This document shows positions 57,447-64,000 of a DNA stretch of 64,000 nucleotides, in pieces (the first letter of the stretch is position 1; every line of letters starts with the position of its first letter). Under the pieces are notes generated by a model. The model saw nothing but the letters and a program-made list of their open reading frames with translations. It was not told the DNA's origin and ran no database searches. Source of the DNA: Streptococcus suis (lineage in GTDB: Bacteria; Bacillota; Bacilli; Lactobacillales; Streptococcaceae); assembly GCF_002960425.1 (NCBI RefSeq), contig NZ_POIZ01000087.1, positions 62,001 through 126,000 of the forward strand. Direction: 5' to 3'. Position numbers and translations under genes: made by a program.

Positions 57447-59183
57447 CTATTCTTCTGTCAAGGATTGACGGTTAAGCTGGGAGTTGGCAATTTCACGGTA
57501 AATCTCATTGCTTTCCATCAATTCATTGTGAGTACCACGACCAACGATTTCACCCTCGTTTAGCACGATAATCTGGTCGGCATCCATAATGGTTCCGACC
57601 CGTTGAGCTACAATCAGCACCGTCGCATGTTCCGTTACTTCCTTCAAACGAGCTCTCAAAATGGCATCCGTCTTATAGTCCAAGGCTGAGAAGGAATCAT
57701 CAAAAATATAAATGTCTGGCTGTTTGACAATGGCACGGGCAATAGACAAACGTTGCTTTTGCCCGCCCGACAGGTTACTTCCGCCCTCTGCTAGATGGGT
57801 GTCGAATTTCTCTTCCTTGCTCTCGATAAAGTCCTTGGCCTGAGCCACATCCGTCGCTTCCTGCAACTCCGCCAAACTCGCATCTAGCTTCCCGTACTTG
57901 AGGTTTTCTGCGATGGTTCCGGTAAATAGCAGAGCTTTCTGCGGAATAAAGCCAATCTTGCTACGAAGTGCCTTTAGATTGTAGCGTCTGACATCCACAC
58001 CGTCCACCAAGATACGACCAAGTGTCACATCATAAAAACGCGGAATTAACTGCACCAAAGAAGACTTACCAGAACCAGTCGAACCAATAAAGGCAATGGT
58101 TTCCCCAGGCTTAGCCTGAAATGAAATATTGTGAAGAACAGGAGATTCCGTTTCACCAGGATAGGCAAAGGTTACATTTTCAAATTCCAAATAACCACGA
58201 GTGTCTGTTTCAGTAATGCCATCTTCATTCTTAGAAATGGAAATGGGCATGTCCAAGACTTCCTGAATCCGTTGGCTCGATACTGACATCCGTGGATACA
58301 TGTTAAACAAGTTGGCAAAGAGCAAGAATGAGAAAAGCGCGTGGAAACTATATTCTATAAAGGCTACCAAATCACCGATTTGCAGACTGCCTGTTTTCAA
58401 GGGTTCCAAAGCAAACCAGACAATGGCCACAATCATAGCAATGATAATCTGCACAAAGAGAGGCTCTGTTAAACCAGTCAGATTAAAGAGTTTTTTGGAT
58501 GTTTCTGTGTATTCTTCATTGACTGCCGCAAAACGCTCCTCTTGAAATTCTTCCCGAGTAAAAGCTCGAATAACCCGCAAGCCCATGAGGTTTTCACGAA
58601 CATACTGGTTGATGGTATCCAAGCGTTTTTGCTGTGTTTCTGATAGAGGGCGGGTTTTAGTTGCTACATAGAAAATAACGATAACAAGAAACGGCATGGC
58701 TACTGCGACTGTCCAAGCTAGACTCGGACTGGTTACCAAGGTCATAATGACAGAAGCAATCATCATCAAAGGAGTGATAATTCCCAGCTTCAATACCATC
58801 TCCGCAAACTGCATCAAGACAAAAGCATCATTAGTCATACGAGCAACCAGAGAAGAAACACCAATCTGCTCATACTCGTTATGAGAATAGTCCTGAATTT
58901 TCTCGTACAAATCATTTCGAATATCTTTGACGATATTGGTTGTCAACTGACCAGCTGCATAGGCAAGCGTTATTCGTCCAAGAATTCCAAGCAAGACGAT
59001 TAAGCCCATCATGCCCGCCCAATAATAGAGCTGACCAACATCATTTTTTGTAATTCCTTGGTCAATCATTCTCGCCAAAAATGTCGGCAAGCCCAAGTTT
59101 ACCACTACAAATAAGAAGGCTCCCAACAAGTCCAAGGCAATCCACTTAGGATATTTTTTCAAATAGGTCCAAATCAGATTCAT
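57447..59183 (-). CDS. ABC exporter half-transporter, degenerate-site subunit
   Basis: A 578-residue six-helix plus ATPase protein, nine bases upstream of its partner. Walker A FIGSTGSGKSS, canonical signature LSGGQKQRLSIARAI, but Walker B reads IYIFDDSFSALD with Asp in place of Glu, and the switch is QRVG without His. This asymmetry is the hallmark of heterodimeric type IV exporters. Names such as satA/satB or lmrC cannot be assigned from sequence alone. Confidence 0.9.
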   Translation of the reverse strand: MNLIWTYLKKYPKWIALDLLGAFLFVVVNLGLPTFLARMIDQGITKNDVGQLYYWAGMMGLIVLLGILGRITLAYAAGQLTTNIVKDIRNDLYEKIQDYSHNEYEQIGVSSLVARMTNDAFVLMQFAEMVLKLGIITPLMMIASVIMTLVTSPSLAWTVAVAMPFLVIVIFYVATKTRPLSETQQKRLDTINQYVRENLMGLRVIRAFTREEFQEERFAAVNEEYTETSKKLFNLTGLTEPLFVQIIIAMIVAIVWFALEPLKTGSLQIGDLVAFIEYSFHALFSFLLFANLFNMYPRMSVSSQRIQEVLDMPISISKNEDGITETDTRGYLEFENVTFAYPGETESPVLHNISFQAKPGETIAFIGSTGSGKSSLVQLIPRFYDVTLGRILVDGVDVRRYNLKALRSKIGFIPQKALLFTGTIAENLKYGKLDASLAELQEATDVAQAKDFIESKEEKFDTHLAEGGSNLSGGQKQRLSIARAIVKQPDIYIFDDSFSALDYKTDAILRARLKEVTEHATVLIVAQRVGTIMDADQIIVLNEGEIVGRGTHNELMESNEIYREIANSQLNRQSLTEE

Positions 59184-59206
59184 CTTTTCACCCTTTCTAT
59201 ATGTTC

Positions 59207-59411
59207 ATACTCAATGAAAATCAAAAATAGACCAACTCTAAAGGTTCGTGGAACCTTTGGAGCTTGGTGATAGAGCGAACATCTTTGATTCTCTGAACGG
59301 ATAGAAACCTGTTACTATTTTGTTTCAAGGTAACAGGATGAAAACCTCCACTGGAGCTTTTCACTCATCAAATCAAGTCAACAATATCTGCTTTTGATTT
59401 TCAAAAAGTAT
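59207..59411. mobile_element. BOX/RUP-like element between khpA and the ABC exporter
   Basis: Ends ATACTCAATGAAAATCAAAA and TTTTGATTTTCAAAAAGTAT. Hairpins: 59236-59262 (one G-T pair), 59308-59337 (CCTGTTAC/GTAACAGG) and 59339-59363. The same positions as in the copy at 55464 are paired with different bases. It fills most of the 281-base spacer; two terminators of khpA lie beside it. Confidence 0.8.
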
Positions 59412-59466
59412 AAAAAGGGGCATAGCCCCTTTATCTAAGTTAAAAGCCACCAAATGGTGACTTTCT
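59409..59466 (-). terminator. Two tandem terminators after khpA
   Basis: AAAGTCACCA/TGGTGGCTTT directly at the khpA stop, then AAAGGGGC/GCCCCTTT followed by TT, both on the minus strand. Confidence 0.75.
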
Positions 59467-59707
59467 ATTCTTTCTCGTCAATCACTAAACGAACTTTTTT
59501 ATCACTTGTTGGAACAGAGTAAACAATCGTTCTGATTGCAGAAATTGTGCGTCCTTTTTTCCCAATGATACGGCCAATATCAGATTTATCCAAATCCAAA
59601 TGATATTCTAAAAATTCAGGTGTATCAACAATTTTAATTGTCAAGCTATCAGGCTGTGAAATCAAAGGTTTCACAATCGCAATAATGAGATTTTCAATCA
59701 TGTCCAT
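59465..59707 (-). CDS. khpA: KH-domain RNA-binding protein KhpA
   Basis: An 80-residue single type II KH domain with the GxxG loop in [16 protein letters not shown]. In streptococci KhpA pairs with KhpB/EloR and affects cell elongation and division through RNA binding. It lies 21 bases after rpsP, the usual order in firmicutes, and ends at tandem terminators. Confidence 0.95.
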   Translation of the reverse strand: MDMIENLIIAIVKPLISQPDSLTIKIVDTPEFLEYHLDLDKSDIGRIIGKKGRTISAIRTIVYSVPTSDKKVRLVIDEKE

Positions 59708-59728
59708 AAGTGTTCTCGCTTACTGTTC

Positions 59729-60001
59729 TTATTTAGAGAATTTTTGCTCGTGGAATTTCTTCAATACGCCAGCGTTTGAAAGAAGGGCACGAACTGTATC
59801 AGATGGTTGTGCACCTTTTGCCAACCACTCAAGTACACGCTCTTCTTTAAGAGTTACTGAGTTTTCAGCCAAAAGTGGGTTGTAAGTACCAACTGTTTCG
59901 ATGAAACGACCATCGCGTGGTGCGCGTGAGTCTGCAACGTTAATACGGTAGAAAGGTTTCTTTTTAGAACCCATACGAGTCAAACGGATTTTTACTGCCA
60001 T
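59729..60001 (-). CDS. rpsP: 30S ribosomal protein S16
   Basis: Starts at the ATG at 60001 ([20 protein letters not shown]), 90 residues, the family's normal size; an in-frame ATG 20 codons upstream lies in the leader and is not used. Basic, with [20 protein letters not shown] 7-bp hairpin (AAATAGC/GCTATTT, 60038-60054) lies in the leader. rpsP and khpA form an operon. Confidence 0.97.
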   Translation of the reverse strand: MAVKIRLTRMGSKKKPFYRINVADSRAPRDGRFIETVGTYNPLLAENSVTLKEERVLEWLAKGAQPSDTVRALLSNAGVLKKFHEQKFSK

Positions 60002-60068
60002 TTTAAAATGTTCTCTTTTCTTTATTTTTTTATTCGGTGAAATAGCAGAGCTATTTAGCACATGTTCT

Positions 60069-60096
60069 ATTATAACACACTTTGACCAGCTGTCAA
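60069..60096 (-). promoter_or_regulatory. Promoter of rpsP-khpA
   Basis: TTGACA (60091-60096), 16-base spacer, TATAAT (60069-60074), both perfect. The -35 lies inside a perfect 8-bp inverted repeat CTGTCAAG...CTTGACAG (60090-60112). The remaining spacer to 60343 shows nothing I can name. Confidence 0.85.
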
Positions 60097-60343
60097 GAAA
60101 AAAACTTGACAGAACGAAAAAATATCCGGCAACTCATTTACAACCTCATCAAAAACACATCCATCATTTCAAGATATCCCAACAAGCTCCACATTTTCTA
60201 GCATTCAAACGTCCTATAAAAAACGCATAAAATCAAATATTTTTAACCATATTGTATTCATTTAATCCTTCTTCAGTACTTTACTTACATTCTTGAAATC
60301 ATTTCAATCACTTATAATGATGAACTATTTCCCGTGTCCAGTG

Positions 60344-62092
60344 CTATCGCGCTTCATTCGTTACATTATCCTCCATCTGCTGATTATTCTGCATTTTGTA
60401 ATATATGCCCCCCATAGCCATCAATTCTTCATGATTACCTTGTTCCACAATTTTTCCATCCACCATGACCAAAATCAAGTCGGCTGATTGAATGGTAGAA
60501 AGCCGGTGGGCAATGATAAAGCTGGTCCGTCCCTCCATCAATTTAGCAAAGGCTTCTTGTACCAAGAGTTCGGTCCGTGTATCAATAGAGGAAGTCGCCT
60601 CGTCTAAAATTAGGATTTTAGGTATTTTAACAAAAACACGCGCAATGGACAAGAGCTGACGTTGCCCTTGTGATAAAGAAGAGCCGCCATCTGATAGCAC
60701 CGTATCGTAGCCCTGCGGAAGCTGACGAATAAAGAAGTCTGCATTGGCTGCCTTAGCTGCCTCAATAACCAATTCCCGCGTGGCATTTGGATAGCCATAG
60801 GCAATATTATCATGAATGGTGCCAGATTTAATCCAGGTCTCCTGTAAGACCATGCCAATCTGTCTGCGAAGGTCTTCACGACTATACTGGCTAATCGAAA
60901 CCCCATCTAAAACAATCTGACCAGCCGTTACATCGTAGAAACGCATGAGCAAGTTAATCATGGTTGATTTACCAGCTCCTGTCGGTCCAACAATGGCAAC
61001 TTTCTGCCCAGATTTAACGTCAATATTTAGAGCTTCAATCAATGATTGATTATCTCTGTAAGAGAAAGACACATTTTCAAAGGAAATAGCCCCCTTCAAC
61101 TCCTCCCAATCAATTTTCCGCTCTGCCCGATCGATAATACTGTCTTGAGCCAAGATAGCAAAGAGCCTGTCTGCACAAGCTAAGGCGCTCTGCAATTCCG
61201 ATAGGACAGAAGAAATATCATTAAAAGGCTTGCTGTACTGACTAGCATAGTTGAGAAAGGTTGTCAGCGATCCCACTGTAAAATTCCCTGCCATAATTCT
61301 CAGCGCGCCAAGTCCAGCTAGTAAAGCATAAATAAGGGCGTTGACAAAGCGAGTGCTAGGATTGACTGTCGAAGAGGCAAAGATAGCTTGTTGGGAATAG
61401 GCTGCATACTGGTCATTGACGACCTGAAAATGCTTCGTAAATTGCTCTTGAGCATTGAAAGACTGAACCAGTGTCAATTGACTAATTGATTCCTCAAGCA
61501 ACTGGGACTGCTGGCCACGCGCCTGAGTTTGCTTTCTATAATAACCATAGGATTTCTTAGCAATATAGCGTGCCACAAGCAGAGAAACAGGGGTCAGAGC
61601 CACAACGACCAACATCATGGTCATGTCCAGTCTAGCCATTGTAAAAATGGTTAGGAAAATAATCAAGATACCAATGAAAAATTGATTAAAGATCATCAAG
61701 AGACCATTTGTTAATTGCTCACTATCACTTGAAAATCGCGCTACTAAATCGCCGACTGATTGACGGTCTAAATAAGCTAGGGGCATATGGTGCAGCTTCA
61801 CATAGACTTGTTCCCGCAAATCAGCCACCATTCCGTAAACCAAGCGATTAGTTAGGAGCGGGAGATACCATTGCACCAGCGTATTAAGCAAGATAACCAT
61901 AACCATTTTTCCAAGAATACCGAGCAAGACCTGACTGTCTGCTATCAAAACTGCATCAACTGCCTGACCAATCAAAATCGGCAGATAGACTGTCAAAAGC
62001 ACTTGCGCTAAACTTCCCACCAACATCAAGAACATTCGGAGTGGCTGTTTGAAAACCAATTTGACCAGTTCCTTAAAACTAGATTGTTTCAT
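60344..62092 (-). CDS. ABC exporter half-transporter, catalytic-site subunit (second pair)
   Basis: A 582-residue six-helix plus ATPase protein. Walker A VGPTGAGKST, signature LSQGQRQLL, Walker B ILILDEATSSID with Glu, switch VIAHRLST. It is the consensus-site partner of the gene upstream, with which it overlaps by 14 bases; GGGAGGAGGG precedes its ATG. It resembles the pair at 55638/57447 in all asymmetries, so the two pairs are probably paralogous heterodimers. Substrate unknown. Confidence 0.92.
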   Translation of the reverse strand: MKQSSFKELVKLVFKQPLRMFLMLVGSLAQVLLTVYLPILIGQAVDAVLIADSQVLLGILGKMVMVILLNTLVQWYLPLLTNRLVYGMVADLREQVYVKLHHMPLAYLDRQSVGDLVARFSSDSEQLTNGLLMIFNQFFIGILIIFLTIFTMARLDMTMMLVVVALTPVSLLVARYIAKKSYGYYRKQTQARGQQSQLLEESISQLTLVQSFNAQEQFTKHFQVVNDQYAAYSQQAIFASSTVNPSTRFVNALIYALLAGLGALRIMAGNFTVGSLTTFLNYASQYSKPFNDISSVLSELQSALACADRLFAILAQDSIIDRAERKIDWEELKGAISFENVSFSYRDNQSLIEALNIDVKSGQKVAIVGPTGAGKSTMINLLMRFYDVTAGQIVLDGVSISQYSREDLRRQIGMVLQETWIKSGTIHDNIAYGYPNATRELVIEAAKAANADFFIRQLPQGYDTVLSDGGSSLSQGQRQLLSIARVFVKIPKILILDEATSSIDTRTELLVQEAFAKLMEGRTSFIIAHRLSTIQSADLILVMVDGKIVEQGNHEELMAMGGIYYKMQNNQQMEDNVTNEAR

Positions 62093-63815
62093 GGCTGCCC
62101 TCCTCCCTATGTTGTGATTGATCGATTTCTTGGTAAATAGCAGAGCTTCTCAGCAAGTCTTCATGGCGACCAAGTCCAACTTGACGCCCTTGATCCAAGA
62201 CTAAAATCTGATCAGCTGCCCGCAAACTATTAGTCCTCTGCGACACCATTATTAAGGTTTGCTCTGGCAATTCACGACGAATCGCAGCCAATAAGCGACT
62301 TTCTGTTAGGTAGTCCAAGGCAGAGGTCGCGTCATCTAAAATCAAAATCGGTGCTTTCTGCAAAATAGCACGTGCAATGGTCAAGCGTTGACGTTGCCCA
62401 CCAGAAAAATTCTTCCCAAAGGCTTCTACAGGACTATCTAAACCACCCTTGTCCTCTATGAAAGATTTAGCTTGAGCAATTGCTAAGGCCACCCACAAAT
62501 CACTATCTGATACACTTTCCAATCCTAAAGATAGATTAGAACGAATAGTTCCAGCAAAAAGCTGTGCTTGCTGTGGAACGATAGCAATTTGCCGGCGCCA
62601 CTCTTTTACATTCTTAGGACTTTTTCCATCCATATAGATAGAAAGTTGGCTGGTCGGTAAAGAATAGAGTGCCTGCAATAAATCCACTAGGGTGGACTTA
62701 CCTGCTCCAGTCCCTCCAATAATTCCCATGAATTGCCCCTTGCGCAGTTGGAAACTTATGTTAACCAAGGATTTTTCAGCTGATTGGGGGTAAGTAAATG
62801 TAAGGTCATGAACTAAGAACACCAATTCCTTATCCCTACTATTAACCACAGGCAAATCAGCTTGCACATCTTCAGACTCTTGTTCAAAAACTTCTTGAAT
62901 GCGTTGGACTGAAATATAGGTCTGATTAAGAGTAGACACAACCATAATCATCTTAACCAGCTCAACCAAAATTTGAAGGAGATAGTTGATAAGAGCAACC
63001 AACATCCCCTGTTCCAGTAGATTGTTTGAAATAGCTGTATTTCCTTGCCAGATGAGAATGAGTAAGGTGCTATTTACCACTAGAAAGGTCAATGGAGATA
63101 AAAGACTAGACCAAAAACCAGCCTCTAGTTGTTGCTGCTTATAACGCTGATTGATGCCTTGAAAAGCCTTTATTTCCCGCTCTCTTTGCCCAAATGCACG
63201 AATAATCCTCCAACCCGTAACCGTTTCTCGCACCTGTCCTACCAAACCATCTAATTCCTTTCGAATGGATTGGTAAATACGGCTGGTCAGGATGGAAATT
63301 CCAGTCACTATGATAAGTAAGAGGATAATCATTCCTAAGAAATAGACCGATAAATTTGGACTAATGTAGAAGGCCATCATCAGCGAACCAAATACAACTA
63401 TGGGAGCTCGTAAAAATAAGCGTAAAAAGGTATTGATTCCTGTCTGGATTTGCAAGGTATCACTGGTCAGTCTGGTCAAAAGACTTGAAGAGGAAAGAAT
63501 ATCTCGACTAGATTTTGGAAGTGAAAGGACTTTTTGATACAAATCATTCGTAAGCTCCTTTGTCACACCAACTGCTGCCTTGGCAGAAAAGTATTGAGCT
63601 ATCAGCGAAACAGTTATTCCGACACAAGCAAGACCGACCAATAATAAAAGCATAGCAACCAGGTTTCCCCGGTTGCCATTTGGAATAATGCTATCAACCA
63701 TATAAGCAATCAACAAAGGTACCAACAGCTCGAAGCTAGCCTCCAATAACTTGAAAACTGGACCTAATAGTGTTTCCTTCTTATATGGTTTAAAATATCG
63801 AAAAAGTGATGTCAT
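62079..63815 (-). CDS. ABC exporter half-transporter, degenerate-site subunit (second pair)
   Basis: From the ATG at 63815 (MTSLFRYFKPYKKETLLGPV) it has 578 residues; the longer frame of 25 more codons overlaps pta and is unlikely. Walker A IGGTGAGKST, signature FSGGQRQRL, Walker B LILDDATSALD with Asp in place of Glu, switch VSQRTN without His. It begins four bases after the pta stop, so translation may be coupled to pta. Confidence 0.88.
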   Translation of the reverse strand: MTSLFRYFKPYKKETLLGPVFKLLEASFELLVPLLIAYMVDSIIPNGNRGNLVAMLLLLVGLACVGITVSLIAQYFSAKAAVGVTKELTNDLYQKVLSLPKSSRDILSSSSLLTRLTSDTLQIQTGINTFLRLFLRAPIVVFGSLMMAFYISPNLSVYFLGMIILLLIIVTGISILTSRIYQSIRKELDGLVGQVRETVTGWRIIRAFGQREREIKAFQGINQRYKQQQLEAGFWSSLLSPLTFLVVNSTLLILIWQGNTAISNNLLEQGMLVALINYLLQILVELVKMIMVVSTLNQTYISVQRIQEVFEQESEDVQADLPVVNSRDKELVFLVHDLTFTYPQSAEKSLVNISFQLRKGQFMGIIGGTGAGKSTLVDLLQALYSLPTSQLSIYMDGKSPKNVKEWRRQIAIVPQQAQLFAGTIRSNLSLGLESVSDSDLWVALAIAQAKSFIEDKGGLDSPVEAFGKNFSGGQRQRLTIARAILQKAPILILDDATSALDYLTESRLLAAIRRELPEQTLIMVSQRTNSLRAADQILVLDQGRQVGLGRHEDLLRSSAIYQEIDQSQHREEGSHETI

Positions 63816-63819
63816 CTGA

Positions 63820-64000
63820 TTACTCAGCAGCAATCGCTTGTGCCGCAGTAATAATACCCAATTTGTAGACATCTTCTGAACTACAGCCACGTGAAAGGTC
63901 GTTCACTGGCTTGTTCAAGCCTTGCAAGACTGGACCAACCGCTTCGTAGCCACCAAGACGCTCAACTACCTTGTAAGTAATGTTTCCTGCCTCAATAGCT
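63820..64000 (-). CDS. pta: Phosphate acetyltransferase (partial, C-terminal end)
   Basis: The last 59 codons, running in from the right edge, read IEAGNITYKVVERLGGYEAV, GPVLQGLNKPVNDLSRGC and end ITAAQAIAAE with TAA at 63820-63822. This is the conserved C terminus of Pta, which converts acetyl-CoA and phosphate to acetyl phosphate. Confidence 0.93.
   Translation of the reverse strand, partial: AIEAGNITYKVVERLGGYEAVGPVLQGLNKPVNDLSRGCSSEDVYKLGIITAAQAIAAE

Overview
The window looks like chromosomal DNA of a low-GC streptococcus, most likely Streptococcus suis or a close relative. This rests on gene order and protein content (prfA-tdk, thyA-folA-clpX-ysxC, DUF1149-degV-dapB-cca-ABC-F, rimM-trmD, potABCD-murB, hom-thrB, rpsP-khpA), on a cell-wall subtilisin of the SspA type, an M26 zinc metalloprotease with an N-terminal LPXTG motif, and BOX-like repeats. 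The species call is inference, since no rRNA gene is present. Almost every gene is on the minus strand; only the tautomerase (2408), nnrD (39869) and the polysaccharide deacetylase (53185) are on the plus strand. I see no tRNA or rRNA gene, no CRISPR array, no transposase and no prophage.

Layout. 1-9.5 kb: translation and nucleotide metabolism (prfA partial, tdk, tautomerase, lepA, ndk, ysxC, clpX, a 57-residue membrane protein, folA, thyA) and two small membrane proteins. 9.6-14.4 kb: a glycosyltransferase next to a large MucBP-repeat surface protein. 14.6-21.1 kb: glucokinase and a six-gene compact operon from DUF1149 to an ABC-F ATPase and a membrane protein. 21.2-27.5 kb: a 2088-residue IgA1-protease-like metalloprotease with a long Pro/Glu/Val repeat. 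27.6-31.3 kb: the fructose operon fruRKA with a clear promoter and a cre-like site. 31.4-33.7 kb: hisC-like aminotransferase, trmD, rimM. 33.8-36.4 kb: an AT-rich pocket of a lipoprotein and three small unknown proteins. 36.5-40.7 kb: MATE exporter, guaC, nth, nnrD. 40.7-45.7 kb: surface subtilisin. 45.9-53.1 kb: potABCD, murB, thrB, hom. 53.2-55.1 kb: deacetylase and a secreted repeat protein. 55.6-63.8 kb: two heterodimeric ABC exporter pairs around khpA and rpsP. 63.8-64 kb: 3' end of pta.

Most notable observations: (1) a run of ten G lies exactly between a perfect -35 (TTGACA) and a -10 (TACAAT) upstream of two unknown membrane proteins, the layout of a phase-variable promoter; (2) two unrelated giant surface proteins, the metalloprotease and the MucBP protein, share one atypical N-terminal anchoring module (signal peptide, LTxxxKARI motif, LPxTG near the N terminus, two hydrophobic helices) and lack any C-terminal anchor; (3) at least five intergenic repeats contain hairpins whose stems differ in sequence but stay paired, so structure is conserved; two of these elements supply the stop codon or C-terminal tail of the neighbouring gene (murB and an ABC exporter) and one forms the 5' leader of the tautomerase; (4) dihydrofolate reductase carries Leu102, the position equivalent to pneumococcal Ile100, whose change to Leu gives trimethoprim resistance; (5) the fructose repressor appears to start at an ATT codon; (6) a decayed second copy of the deacetylase 3' end and its terminator lies about 1.3 kb downstream of the intact gene.
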